A stretch of 64,000 nucleotides of DNA from Nitrospina sp052156635. Its GTDB lineage: Bacteria; Nitrospinota; Nitrospinia; Nitrospinales; Nitrospinaceae. Positions 17,914-26,961 of the stretch are shown piece by piece. Location of the stretch: assembly GCF_052156635.1 (NCBI RefSeq), contig NZ_JBQKUO010000005.1:85510-149509 (forward strand), in the 5' to 3' direction. Every line of letters begins with the position of its first letter. Position 1 is the stretch's first letter. Under the pieces are notes generated by a model. It ran no database searches. It was not told the DNA's origin and saw only the letters and a program-made list of their open reading frames with translations. Both the position numbers and the translations under genes were made by a program.

Positions 17914-18405
17914 ATGCCGGCCGCCAGTATTTACCGCAACCCGTTTCTGCTTGGATTGTGCGCCCCCGCCTACAACCTGGTGGGGACCGTGGCCGTGGTC
18001 AGCGACTTCCTTCTGTTCACCATGTTCATTTTCGCCACGCTCGGCATCCTGGGCGCGTATGTGACGGACTTCCACATCCTGTCCGGCCTGTACCCCAACG
18101 AGCTGATGCACAAAACGGCGGTGGCGTCGCTTCTCGGCATCGTGTTCGGCCTCATCATGTGGGCCATCAACATGCTGTTCGCAGCCCCGACCACCGAGGC
18201 GGATTCCGCCCCGGTCTCCCCCGCCGGAAAGTTTTTCATCACCTGGGTGGTGATGGGCGTGCCTTCGTACTTCCTGATGGTGTACCTGGTCAGCCGCCTC
18301 AACAAGCGCGACCTGGAAGCCGAAGAGCGCATCCGGCAGGAGAAAAAGAAGCAGCGAAAAAGCAGTGGTCCGCCCCTGATCAACAGGGACGGCGGCGGTA
18401 TCTGA
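17914..18405 (+). CDS. Four-helix membrane protein of unknown function
   Basis: A 163-residue membrane protein with about four hydrophobic segments (about residues 20-50, 75-95 and 108-128) and a very basic, charged C-terminal tail (EERIRQEKKKQRKSSG). AGGAGGAG stands close before ATG 17914. It lies between tRNA-Gln (27 bases upstream) and tRNA-Glu (6 bases downstream), so it may be transcribed with them. I do not recognise the family. Confidence 0.7.
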   Translation: MPAASIYRNPFLLGLCAPAYNLVGTVAVVSDFLLFTMFIFATLGILGAYVTDFHILSGLYPNELMHKTAVASLLGIVFGLIMWAINMLFAAPTTEADSAPVSPAGKFFITWVVMGVPSYFLMVYLVSRLNKRDLEAEERIRQEKKKQRKSSGPPLINRDGGGI

Positions 18406-18411
18406 CAGCGC

Positions 18412-18483
18412 GGCCCCATCGTCTAGCGGTTAGGACGCCGGCCTCTCACGCCGGAAACAGGGGTTCGATTCCCCTTGGGGCTA
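18412..18483 (+). tRNA. tRNA-Glu (anticodon CUC)
   Basis: Acceptor GGCCCCA pairs with TGGGGCT (one G-T pair at the end), discriminator A. Anticodon stem CCGGC/GCCGG around CTCTCAC gives anticodon CTC. The T arm is AGGGG-TTCGATT-CCCCT. CCA is not encoded (CTC follows), unlike the neighbouring tRNA-Gln. Two short GC hairpins lie between it and the next gene. Confidence 0.92.
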
Positions 18484-18595
18484 CTCTTTCCCTTCCACAG
18501 GGAAGGAACCCGGTTTGCACCAAGCCATCCCTTTTCGTTCCCCACGGTCTTCGGGGAAGGGGGCCTTCAATCATCTCTTCTGGAGGCAAGATAAC

Positions 18596-19420
18596 GTGTT
18601 CCGATTCCAAACTCAACGTTTCCTGAAAACGATTTCCTTCACCGCGCTGGCGCTGGCCTGCGTGCTGATCGCCCTGCCCGCTCATGCGGGTGTCCAGACC
18701 AAGGAGATCACCCATAAGCTGGACGGCGTCGAACTGAAAGCCTTCGTCGCCTGGAACGACGCAGTCGAGGGCAAACGCCCCGGCATCCTCGTCGTGCACG
18801 AGTGGTGGGGGCACAACGAACACGCGCGGAACCGCGCGCACATGCTGGCGGAGCTGGGCTACACCGCGCTGGCGCTCGACATGTACGGCGACGGCAAGCT
18901 GGCCGATCACCCGAAAAAAGCGGGTGAGTTCATGAACGCGGCGTTCAAGGACTGGGAAGGCAGCCAGGCGAAGTTCAACCGCGCCCTGGAAATCCTGAAG
19001 TCGGAGCCGACGGTGGACGCGGACCGCATCGGCGCCATCGGGTTCTGTTTCGGCGGTGCGGTGTCCATCCGCATGGCGCGGAGCGGCGCGGACCTCGACG
19101 CCGTGGTGGCGTTCCACAGCGCCCTGCCGGACCAGCCGCCGGTGAGCAAGGGCGACGTCAAGGCGTCGATCCTCGTCATCAACGGCTCGGAAGACGGCTT
19201 CCTGCCCGCCGACCGGGTGGCCGGGTTCATGAAGGAAATGTTCGAGGCCAATGTCGATTTGACCTACATCAACCTGCAAGGCGTCAAACACAGCTACACC
19301 AACCCGCAGGCCGACGAGTTCCGCCAGAAATTCAACATCGACAGCCTGGTGTACGACAAGCAGGCGGACGAACGCGCGTGGAAATCCATGCAGGCGTTTT
19401 TCGACCGGGTGTTTCAATGA
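18596..19420 (+). CDS. Exported dienelactone hydrolase family protein
   Basis: Alpha/beta-hydrolase of the dienelactone hydrolase family, about 274 residues, with an N-terminal signal peptide ending in ALPAHA before GVQTKE, so periplasmic. The nucleophile is Cys151 in GFCFGG; the HEWWG segment and the VKHSYTNP histidine complete the usual family pattern. The start is GTG 18596, nine bases after TGGAGG; the frame extends upstream but without signal. Substrate unknown. Confidence 0.85.
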   Translation: MFRFQTQRFLKTISFTALALACVLIALPAHAGVQTKEITHKLDGVELKAFVAWNDAVEGKRPGILVVHEWWGHNEHARNRAHMLAELGYTALALDMYGDGKLADHPKKAGEFMNAAFKDWEGSQAKFNRALEILKSEPTVDADRIGAIGFCFGGAVSIRMARSGADLDAVVAFHSALPDQPPVSKGDVKASILVINGSEDGFLPADRVAGFMKEMFEANVDLTYINLQGVKHSYTNPQADEFRQKFNIDSLVYDKQADERAWKSMQAFFDRVFQ

Positions 19421-19469
19421 TAGTCTGATTACGAGGGGGGCTGGCTTTCATCCATCCGAAGGAGGCATC

Positions 19470-20327
19470 ATGGCCCAATTGAAACAGATCGAGGAAATTT
19501 TAAACACACCCGGCCAACACTGGGTGGGCGACGGGTTTCCCGTTCGCACCCTGTTCACATACGACACCCACGGCGAAGCGCTGAGCCCGTTCCTGCTGTT
19601 CGACTTCGCCGGTCCCGCGGAGTTCCCGCCTGCGTCCAAACCGCGCGGCGTGGGCCAGCATCCGCACCGCGGGTTCGAAACGGTCACCATCGTCTATGAA
19701 GGCGAGGTGGAGCACAAGGACCTCGCGGGCAACAGCGGCCACCTTGAGCCCGGCGACGTGCAATGGATGACCGCCGCCTCCGGTATCGTCCACCAGGAAT
19801 TCCACTCCCAGTCCTTCACGGAAAAAGGCGGTACGTTCCATGCCGTGCAGTTGTGGGTCAACCTGCCCGCGAGAGACAAGATGTCGCCGCCGCGCTACCA
19901 GGACATCGCTTCCTCGCGCATTCCCACTGTTGAGGTGAACGGCAGCCAGCTTCGCGTCATTGCCGGGGAGTACAACGGAACACGCGGCCCCGCACTCACA
20001 TTCACGCCAATCAATATCTGGGACATCACCCTGCGGGCGGGGGGAGAGATGGAACTGTCCCTGCCCGCCGGACACACCACCGCCGTGGTGCCGGTGACGG
20101 GCACGGTGAAGGCCAATCAGAGCGAGACCGCCCGTGCCGCGCAACTGGTGCGGTTCTCCCGCGAAGTCGAGGCCATTCATTTATCCGCTCAGGAAGAAAC
20201 CCGGTTGCTGCTGCTTTCCGGAGAACCCATTGCCGAGCCCATCGCCGGGGAAGGTCCGTTTGTGATGAATACGGAAGCGGAACTGGTGCAGGCGTTCGAC
20301 GATTACCGCAAGGGTTTGATGGGGTGA
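19470..20327 (+). CDS. Pirin family protein (bicupin)
   Basis: Two-cupin pirin, 285 residues. Metal-binding residues are visible as GQHPHRGFETVT (His64, His66) and GIVHQEFHS (His108, Glu110). Known pirins have quercetin 2,3-dioxygenase or regulatory roles; nothing here decides which. GGAGG precedes the ATG. It follows the dienelactone hydrolase by 49 bases. Confidence 0.92.
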   Translation: MAQLKQIEEILNTPGQHWVGDGFPVRTLFTYDTHGEALSPFLLFDFAGPAEFPPASKPRGVGQHPHRGFETVTIVYEGEVEHKDLAGNSGHLEPGDVQWMTAASGIVHQEFHSQSFTEKGGTFHAVQLWVNLPARDKMSPPRYQDIASSRIPTVEVNGSQLRVIAGEYNGTRGPALTFTPINIWDITLRAGGEMELSLPAGHTTAVVPVTGTVKANQSETARAAQLVRFSREVEAIHLSAQEETRLLLLSGEPIAEPIAGEGPFVMNTEAELVQAFDDYRKGLMG

Positions 20328-20334
20328 GTCGCGC

Positions 20335-21159
20335 TCAACCGGTGGCCGTGGGGGCATCCTGCCCGGCCTGCCCGGCAGTCAGCGCAAACTTGATATTGCG
20401 TTCGATCAGCGCGGTTTTGCCGCGCACGGTGAGGTCGGTGATGAACCGAAACTGATGGCGGGGATCGACCGCATATGCCTTCAGGCGATAATGCGTGCCC
20501 CACGGTTTTTCCACCACCACCACCGAAACGGGCAAATCGAAGTACAGGTAAGGACTGGTTAGCGCCACGTCATGCAGTACCTGCCGGATCTCCGCGGCAT
20601 CGTGTTGAGGATGCAGGTAAAAATGCGCCACGCATTGCAGGTGCGGCGTGCCGTTGTTGGCGTTGGAGATCAGCTCGGTCCAAAGTTTGTGATGCGGAAT
20701 GTACACCGCCGTGTCGTCCGCCGTGACGATCTGCACCGTGCGCACCCCCACGTGCGTCACTTCGCCATACACCCCGTTCACCTCGATCCAGTCGCCGTTG
20801 CGGTACAACCGTTCGCCCACCGCAACCACCCCGGCAACCAGGCTGCTCGCGTAATCCTTGAGTGCAAACCCCAGCACCAGTCCGACCGAACCCAGCACCG
20901 CCACCATGTTCTGCAGGGACGGTTCTATGACCAGGGGCACGCTCAGGACGAATGCAGCCAGTATGAATACCAGCCGCAACAGCGGGGTCATGGCCAGCAG
21001 GAACAACCGCAACCTGCCATGCAGGCGGTTGGCCACCCAGGGCAGCAGGCTCTGAGTGATCAGGATGAGTACAACCGCTCCGATTACAATCAGAACCAGC
21101 TCAATCATCGCGACCGTATCGAGCGTCTTGAACACTTGAGAGATTTTTTCGTTATCCAT
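20335..21159 (-). CDS. Small mechanosensitive ion channel (MscS family)
   Basis: 274-residue MscS-type channel with three N-terminal helices, a TM3-like Gly/Ala segment (VLGSVGLVLGFALKDYASS) and the beta domain GDWIEVNGVYGEVTHVGVRT with YIPHHKLW. It releases solutes on hypo-osmotic shock. Start ATG 21159 has GAGGG upstream and lies nine bases after the stop of the unknown upstream gene, so they form an operon. Confidence 0.9.
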   Translation of the reverse strand: MDNEKISQVFKTLDTVAMIELVLIVIGAVVLILITQSLLPWVANRLHGRLRLFLLAMTPLLRLVFILAAFVLSVPLVIEPSLQNMVAVLGSVGLVLGFALKDYASSLVAGVVAVGERLYRNGDWIEVNGVYGEVTHVGVRTVQIVTADDTAVYIPHHKLWTELISNANNGTPHLQCVAHFYLHPQHDAAEIRQVLHDVALTSPYLYFDLPVSVVVVEKPWGTHYRLKAYAVDPRHQFRFITDLTVRGKTALIERNIKFALTAGQAGQDAPTATG

Positions 21160-21167
21160 AACCGCCC

Positions 21168-22466
21168 TCAAAACCCATCCAGCAGATAATCCCGTGCACT
21201 CAGATACTCCCGGACGGTGGAATAACCCAGGGGGGTCACTTTCCAGTGTCCCGCTTCTTCATCCACCGCACCCAATGCCTGCAGGCGGCGCAACAAAGAT
21301 GCAATGCGAAAATCCGGAATGGACAACAAATCGCTGAGAAGCGCCGCTGTCAATCCGTTGTGAAGAAGCAGGGTGTGCAATACAAAGGCAACGCTTTCGT
21401 CTTTTTCCGTGGGAAGGGTCAACTCCTCTGGCATCTGGGCAACCCAGACGGACTCTTCCTTCGCACTCCCAGGGGCATCCGGGCCATTCTCGTCTTCCAC
21501 AGCAGGCGCTTCTTCTTCATCCGGTTCGGCCCGCAACCGGCGGCTCCAGAAAGCGAGGGCCGTTCCAAAATTACCCCGGCACCGGGCGGCCAGCTGGTTC
21601 AATTCCGAACTGATTTCGTAATCCTGACCGGATTGCGAACACAAAATTGTTTTTCCTGTTTTGGCATTCAGGAAACGCACCCGGTTGTTGCGGCCCCCTG
21701 TGTCTCTCTTTTTTGAAAACAGCCGCGACAGCCGTTCGCCATCGAATGCCTGCAGGATAAGGGGATTCACCTGTGAAGGCGGCCCGACGCGTTGCAGGTA
21801 GGCCCAGCCCCAGCTGTCACAACCGATGAGACCGCGACCCAGCCTGCCGGATGCAGTCCACTCCAGAAACCGGCGGGCCAGTTCCAGTCCGTTCGCATGC
21901 CGCAGGAAACAGTGTTCGAGGTGCGGCAGGACCCAAACCCGGTCGGTGTTGGGCCATTTTCCCAACCAGTGGGGATCGGCTTTCAGAATTTGTTCCGGTG
22001 TCGGCGGCTCGAGCCAAAGCGCATCATGGAGATCGGCCCAATGGCGCAACAGGGCCTCCTGTCCGGTATGGGGCTGGAACAAAACAAACTGAACCGGAAC
22101 GTCCGGCGAATGCTCATCAAGCCAATCCTCCAGTTCTGCGTCGAGGACTCCTGCCACCTCATTCCAGTCGATGGGTGGGACCAAATGGCGCAGGCGCACT
22201 TCCGGAAGTGTTTTCAGTTCGACTTCGGCCCTGAACGGGCTGTCGCCGTTTTCCCCGTTTTTGATGAAAAGCTGTTTGAACGCGGTCCATTTGCGGAGGG
22301 CTGTGCTCGCAACAGCGGTGACAGGCAAGTTATATTCATCCGGACGCACGAACTGCCAGAGCGGGGTGGGGTCCGCCTGACTGTCGGTGGGCACGGATAC
22401 CGGATTGTCCTCTGTCATGATCACCGCCTGTCGGTGAATAAGGGACTGCACTTGTGGACGATTCAT
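21168..22466 (-). CDS. Uncharacterised 432-residue protein with C-terminal winged-helix-like region
   Basis: Not recognised. It has no membrane segments. The middle part has a conserved-looking block (VWVLPHLEHCFLRHANGLE, then GLIGCDSWGWAYLQRV) that resembles the core of some AAA/STAND-type proteins, but no Walker A motif is present. An acidic linker (EPDEEEAPAVEDENGPD) leads to a C-terminal domain (residues about 355-430) with the pattern of two winged helices (LLSDLLSIPDFRIASLLRRLQALGAV). It is co-transcribed with MscS, separated by eight bases, and so is a possible regulator or partner of the channel. ATG 22418 (MTEDNPV) is an alternative start. Confidence 0.7.
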   Translation of the reverse strand: MNRPQVQSLIHRQAVIMTEDNPVSVPTDSQADPTPLWQFVRPDEYNLPVTAVASTALRKWTAFKQLFIKNGENGDSPFRAEVELKTLPEVRLRHLVPPIDWNEVAGVLDAELEDWLDEHSPDVPVQFVLFQPHTGQEALLRHWADLHDALWLEPPTPEQILKADPHWLGKWPNTDRVWVLPHLEHCFLRHANGLELARRFLEWTASGRLGRGLIGCDSWGWAYLQRVGPPSQVNPLILQAFDGERLSRLFSKKRDTGGRNNRVRFLNAKTGKTILCSQSGQDYEISSELNQLAARCRGNFGTALAFWSRRLRAEPDEEEAPAVEDENGPDAPGSAKEESVWVAQMPEELTLPTEKDESVAFVLHTLLLHNGLTAALLSDLLSIPDFRIASLLRRLQALGAVDEEAGHWKVTPLGYSTVREYLSARDYLLDGF

Positions 22467-22534
22467 CTTAGCCCAGGCTTGGTGGATTTGAAACCATTTC
22501 CATTTTCATCGACCGCTTTAGAGTGGGTTCCGCA

Positions 22535-23950
22535 CTAACGCAATCCTTCGTCCTTCTCCACATTCCGTTTCAGCATTCGCGGCAGCTTTTCCATCAGGGC
22601 GCTCGACTTGTTGCGGAATTTTTTCAACAACCAGCGCGCCCATGCGAACTCCGTCGCCAGGATGGCGAGTCCGGCGGGAATGACGAGGATTGCCGGGCCC
22701 GGCAGGATGATCATCACTATCCCCGTCAGCAGAACCGTGATGCCCACCAGGATGATGAACAGTCGAAGCACCCCGTCGTACGTCCAGCCCACCAGTTGTT
22801 TCAGGTTTTTGGCGACTGGGGAAACCAGGGGCGCGGTGTCGCGATGGGCCCCCAGTATCGAGGCCACCACCCCCACGCCAAGGATGCCGATGATCACCGC
22901 CAGCGACACCAGGTTCGGAATCGGATGCGTGTGCGACAGCATCATCTTCACTCCAATGAACGCCAGCAGGAAGGTGAGGCTCATTTTCATGTAGCGGAAT
23001 TTCTCCAGCAACTCCGCCAGTGCGAAATACAACGAACGCAGTCCCAGGATGGCGAAAATGTTGGACGTGAACACGATGAACGGATCGTGCGTCACTGCAA
23101 AGATGGCGGGAATGGAATCCACCGCAAACAGCAAATCGGAGCTTTCCACCAGCACCAGCGCGAGGAACAGCGGCGTGGCCATCCATCGGCCTTCGCGCTT
23201 CACCAGAAACCGGTCGCCTTCAAAATCATCGGTCAGCGGCAGTTTCTTTTTGACCCAGCGGATCAGCGGATTTTTTTCCGGATCGAGGTTGTCGTGACGC
23301 TCGATCAACATCTTGACCGCGGTCCACAGCAACAGCAGGCCGAATACATACACGATCCAGTCGAACCGCTGAATCAGAACCGTGCCCAGACCGATCATCA
23401 GACCGCGAAGCACCAGGGCCCCCAGGATACCCCAGTACAAAACCCGGTGCTGGTAACGCAGTGGCACTTTGAAATAGGTGAAGACGAGCGCGATGACGAA
23501 CACGTTATCCAGGCTGAGCGATTTTTCCAACAGGTACCCGACAAAAAACTGAAGCGTCGCCTGCGCTCCGGATTTCTGGTATCGCGGATCAACACCCACA
23601 CCCAGCCACTGGTATTCGTACAAAAAATAAACCAGCATGTTGAACACCAGGGCACAGGCCACCCAGACTCCGGTCCAGAACAAAGCTTCCTGGATATTGA
23701 TCTCATGCGCATCCCGGTGAAACACGCCAAGATCCAGCGCCAACATCAAAAGCACAAACAGCAGGAAAAGCAAATAGACCCAGACCACGAACAGACTCCC
23801 AATCTTCAGTAGCAATTTTTCAATTCGAATTCGGCGGTACGAAACGATCGAATCCGTTTTCAGGAAAGACACCCGCTCTTCAACAATCAGGATAAGGAAA
23901 CCGGGAAAGGAAAAGTAGCGGTAAGTGAAGTTTTTTCTGCTGGATTCCAT
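22535..23950 (-). CDS. TerC/Alx-type membrane protein fused to a PGPGW-type domain
   Basis: 471-residue polytopic membrane protein. Residues about 95-385 are a TerC family domain (LEKSLSLDNVFVIALVF, VESSDLLFAVDSIPAIFAVT and IFAILGLRSLYF, with conserved intramembrane Asp/Glu). TerC/Alx proteins act in manganese efflux or membrane-protein metalation. The C-terminal 75 residues (IILPGPAILVIPAGLAILATEF) match the separate PGPGW putative transmembrane family. The N terminus has an extra hydrophobic segment. ATG 23950 is the assigned start. Confidence 0.85.
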   Translation of the reverse strand: MESSRKNFTYRYFSFPGFLILIVEERVSFLKTDSIVSYRRIRIEKLLLKIGSLFVVWVYLLFLLFVLLMLALDLGVFHRDAHEINIQEALFWTGVWVACALVFNMLVYFLYEYQWLGVGVDPRYQKSGAQATLQFFVGYLLEKSLSLDNVFVIALVFTYFKVPLRYQHRVLYWGILGALVLRGLMIGLGTVLIQRFDWIVYVFGLLLLWTAVKMLIERHDNLDPEKNPLIRWVKKKLPLTDDFEGDRFLVKREGRWMATPLFLALVLVESSDLLFAVDSIPAIFAVTHDPFIVFTSNIFAILGLRSLYFALAELLEKFRYMKMSLTFLLAFIGVKMMLSHTHPIPNLVSLAVIIGILGVGVVASILGAHRDTAPLVSPVAKNLKQLVGWTYDGVLRLFIILVGITVLLTGIVMIILPGPAILVIPAGLAILATEFAWARWLLKKFRNKSSALMEKLPRMLKRNVEKDEGLR

Positions 23951-24112
23951 CTCCGGACCACTCGATGGCTTAAAATTTTTCAGTCACTCCCCCCTTCCCT
24001 CCTTCGCTTTTTTATCCGGCAAAATTCAAAGTGATTTCCCGGCCGGGGTTTCTTTTTTTATCCCATCGACAGGGTTCAGAGGGGAAATCCCCCTTGTTTT
24101 TTATGACTTTTT

Positions 24113-24140
24113 TTGCAATGTTCCAGCAATCCGATATAAT
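24113..24140 (+). promoter_or_regulatory. Sigma70-type promoter upstream of the Sel1 gene
   Basis: TTGCAA (24113-24118), 16 bases, then a perfect TATAAT (24135-24140), about 60 bases before ATG 24199. The region 23951-24198 separates two divergent genes. Confidence 0.5.
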
Positions 24141-24198
24141 TGATGAGGATTTTTTCCAGGAATGTGTTTCCTGAAAATCTGAGGGGAGAAGGGGAGCC

Positions 24199-25305
24199 AT
24201 GCCCAAGGAACCCGAGAAAAACAAAAAACCCAAACCGCCACCCCGGCGTCCTCCGCCGGCGTCGGCTCCGGCCAATGCCCCCCGAGCGGGGGGTGTCCCC
24301 AAACCGGAACCCAAAGGAACTCCCCAAAAACCGTCGCCACAGAAACGTCCGGCCCCCCGGCCCCCGACACAGGGTTCCCAAGCAGGTCCCTCCCCTTCCG
24401 GCAAACCCACGCGTTCTGTTTCCTCTGCAACTCGAGAGACACCCCAACCTTCTTCACCTGACAAGACCCGGAACAGGAAAACGACCCTGGCCCTCGCCAC
24501 ACTGTTTCTCGTCGTGGTCACCGGTGCGGCCATGTTTCTCGATTACATACCGAATCCGTTCAGGGCCAAGGTGGATTACGGATTGGGAGAACAGGCCTTC
24601 ATGCGGGGCGATTTCAAAACCGCCATGGCCCACTTCATGGTTCTCGCCAAACGCGGCAACCCGGAGGCCATGTGGTACGTCGCCAACATGTATCAAAACG
24701 GCCGGGGCGTGGAGCGCGATGTCGCAACGGCGGTGGAATGGTTCAAGAAAGCCGCCCAGGAGAAACAACCGTGGGCCCTTTTTGAAATTGGCTGGTATTA
24801 CAAAAACGGAACCGGTGGATTCAAACGCAGCGCGCCCACCGCCCTCAAGTGGTTCGAAGAATCCGGTAAGGGCGGGTATGTGATGGGTCAATATCATGCC
24901 GCACTAGCTTACATGGAAGGCACCGGTACCGATAAGGACCTCAACAAGGCCCGCGAGTGGCTTATCCTGGCGGCGGACCAGGGTCACCTGGATTCGCAGG
25001 CGATTCTGGGGGACATGTATTATCACGGCACCAGCGTGGTCATCGATGATAAAAAGGCGCACACTTACCTGAAACCCGCCGCCGAGAGGGGGCATCCGCT
25101 GGCCCAGATGAACCTCGCCATGATGTACGAAAACGGCGACGTGGTGAAAAAGGACATTGTGCAGGCGTACCAGTGGTATTCGCTGGCTGCCACCAGGGGC
25201 AACAAGGACGCCCAAAGAAGCCTGGAATTCATCACCCCGCGCATCAAAACCTCCAAGAAACAAAAAGCCGATGCCTGGGTGGCCAGTTGGAAACCCACCT
25301 CCTGA
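24199..25305 (+). CDS. Membrane-anchored Sel1-repeat protein with Pro-rich N terminus
   Basis: 368 residues. The N-terminal 90 or so are cytoplasmic, basic and very proline-rich (KPPPRRPPPASAPA). One transmembrane helix follows (about 94-116), then an exported domain of about five Sel1/TPR-like repeats (AMWYVANMYQNGRGVERDVATA, AQMNLAMMYENGDVVKKD). Sel1 repeats are protein-binding scaffolds. GGGGAG lies before the ATG. It opens a same-strand series with a 66-residue protein, the GIDE protein and the caspase, whose C terminus also has a Sel1 repeat. Confidence 0.82.
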   Translation: MPKEPEKNKKPKPPPRRPPPASAPANAPRAGGVPKPEPKGTPQKPSPQKRPAPRPPTQGSQAGPSPSGKPTRSVSSATRETPQPSSPDKTRNRKTTLALATLFLVVVTGAAMFLDYIPNPFRAKVDYGLGEQAFMRGDFKTAMAHFMVLAKRGNPEAMWYVANMYQNGRGVERDVATAVEWFKKAAQEKQPWALFEIGWYYKNGTGGFKRSAPTALKWFEESGKGGYVMGQYHAALAYMEGTGTDKDLNKAREWLILAADQGHLDSQAILGDMYYHGTSVVIDDKKAHTYLKPAAERGHPLAQMNLAMMYENGDVVKKDIVQAYQWYSLAATRGNKDAQRSLEFITPRIKTSKKQKADAWVASWKPTS

Positions 25306-25486
25306 GCCCACGGGTCCCACTTTACATATAATTTTTTGAGGCAAAACTTGCCTCCCTCCCCCAGCGATTTTATTTTTTCCTACCCGGATGGGAGAGCCCC
25401 TCTCCCAAGGCTCAATCCATTGCCTGATACCGGGTCAAATAAACCCTGGCATGATCGACCAAAAAAAATTCAGGAGGTTTTTGCCT

Positions 25487-25687
25487 ATGACCGCAACCAT
25501 TGAAAACGAAAAGTTTGCCAACAACCGGTATTCGGTGGACACCCCGGACCCCGGCCGCCAACACGTTCCCGATACCCGCGGTTTCACCGATGCACAGTCC
25601 AAACAACCCGCACCCGCTTCCCAGCCGGACCAGGAAGAAATTCGCCGCGAACTCCGGATCTACCGCTACGGCGCATATTATTCCTGA
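25487..25687 (+). CDS. Small hypothetical protein (66 residues)
   Basis: A short soluble protein rich in Pro, Gln, Asp and Arg with no hydrophobic segment, ending RIYRYGAYYS. AGGAGG (25472-25477) lies nine bases before ATG 25487, good support for translation; the longer upstream frame has no such site. Function unknown. It sits between the Sel1 and GIDE genes. Confidence 0.55.
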   Translation: MTATIENEKFANNRYSVDTPDPGRQHVPDTRGFTDAQSKQPAPASQPDQEEIRRELRIYRYGAYYS

Positions 25688-25914
25688 TCGAATTCCATCT
25701 CCCACGGCGGCCCGCGAAGGCGGACCGTGTCCGACCTTCCGGGCCGGGCCTCCAATTTGACCTTACCTGCGGAATTTCAAATTGTTCTCGACTTCGTATG
25801 ATTCCTCGTTCCCGTCATACCGGTTTTCCCGGCGGACCCCAACTCACAAAACAGTTCAAATTTTCGATCAAGCCGTTATCCTTATTAATGAGTTAACGAA
25901 CCGGAGCGCTTTTG

Positions 25915-26946
25915 ATGAATTCGGGGTATGTGGCCCACATCATTATGTCCGCCACATCCAGCGAGGTCCGGGTGGACCTGGAACTGGTGATGTACACGGT
26001 GATGGGGTTTTTCGCGGGGATTTATTTTTTCTTCAAGGGATTCCGCGACCTCAAAACCAAAAGGACGGTGGAAGACATCCCCACCTCCCGCATCGCCACC
26101 GGCGCAGTAGGAACGGACGTCGAGATTTCCGGGAAAATCGTATGTGATGACGACCGCCTGCTGACCGCCCCGATGAGCGGCGATGCCTGCGTGTTCTACG
26201 CGCTGGAAATCGAAAAACTGGTGCGGAGTCGCAACTCCTCCCGTTGGGTGACCATCGACACTCTTCATTCCGACGAGGGATTCTATGTGGAAGACGGCAG
26301 TGGCGCCAATGCGCTGGTGTTCGCCGAAGGCGCGCAGATCATCCAGAAGGGAAAGGGATTTGTTCAGCATCTGGACCGCTACCTGCGCGACGAGGTGCGC
26401 CAGCGCTTCAAACAGGCCGTTGCCGAAAATAAAAAGGAACTTAAAAAATTCGATACGGACGACGCAGACAGCACCTCCGGCAAATACCGGGTGACTGAAA
26501 AAAAATTCATGGCGGGGGAGACCGTTTACATCCTGGGATACGCCGATTCGGGATTGAAACTCGCGGCACAACGAAAACTCGACTTCAAAACCTTCCTCAA
26601 AGCCAAAAAGCTGGTGCAGAAACACCCCAAACTGAAACAACGCTTCGACCGCGATAAAGACGGTGTGCTGAATCCCGACGAATTGGAATGGGGGGCGAAG
26701 GTGATCGGACAGCGTATGGTCGACAAATACAATCGCGACCAGTTCGCCAAACTGTATTCCAACACCAAAATGGTGTTCAAAAAAACGGAACCCTCGCTGT
26801 TCCTCATCAGCAACCGCAAAGAAGAGGAAGTGCTGGGCCACCTCACCCTGCACACGCGGCTGAAACTGTTGGGCGGTCCGGCGCTCAGCATCGGCTGCGC
26901 TACTTATCTCGTTATGATCTACGAAGACATATTGAAATTTTTTTAA
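25915..26946 (+). CDS. GIDE-domain membrane protein with EF-hand
   Basis: 343 residues. One N-terminal transmembrane helix (about 25-43), then a GIDE-type domain recognisable by LTAPMSGDACVFYALEIEK and VEDGSGANALVFAEGAQI. GIDE is the beta-rich domain of mitochondrial MUL1-like E3 ligases, also found in bacterial membrane proteins without a RING. It is followed by a canonical EF-hand loop DRDKDGVLNPDE (about 245-256) and a second hydrophobic segment at the C terminus. ATG 25915 is used (CGGAG eight bases upstream). It lies 15 bases before the caspase gene, so they form an operon. Confidence 0.8.
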   Translation: MNSGYVAHIIMSATSSEVRVDLELVMYTVMGFFAGIYFFFKGFRDLKTKRTVEDIPTSRIATGAVGTDVEISGKIVCDDDRLLTAPMSGDACVFYALEIEKLVRSRNSSRWVTIDTLHSDEGFYVEDGSGANALVFAEGAQIIQKGKGFVQHLDRYLRDEVRQRFKQAVAENKKELKKFDTDDADSTSGKYRVTEKKFMAGETVYILGYADSGLKLAAQRKLDFKTFLKAKKLVQKHPKLKQRFDRDKDGVLNPDELEWGAKVIGQRMVDKYNRDQFAKLYSNTKMVFKKTEPSLFLISNRKEEEVLGHLTLHTRLKLLGGPALSIGCATYLVMIYEDILKFF

Positions 26947-26961
26947 GGGAGTCCTGGACAC

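Noticed and set aside
21168..22466. AKTGKT as a possible Walker A in the MscS partner
   Set aside because: The required first glycine five residues earlier is absent and the segment sits in a poorly conserved beta-hairpin-like stretch.
22523..23812. A 429-residue plus-strand frame
   Set aside because: Antisense to the TerC-PGPGW gene, with Gln/His/Arg-rich shadow composition.
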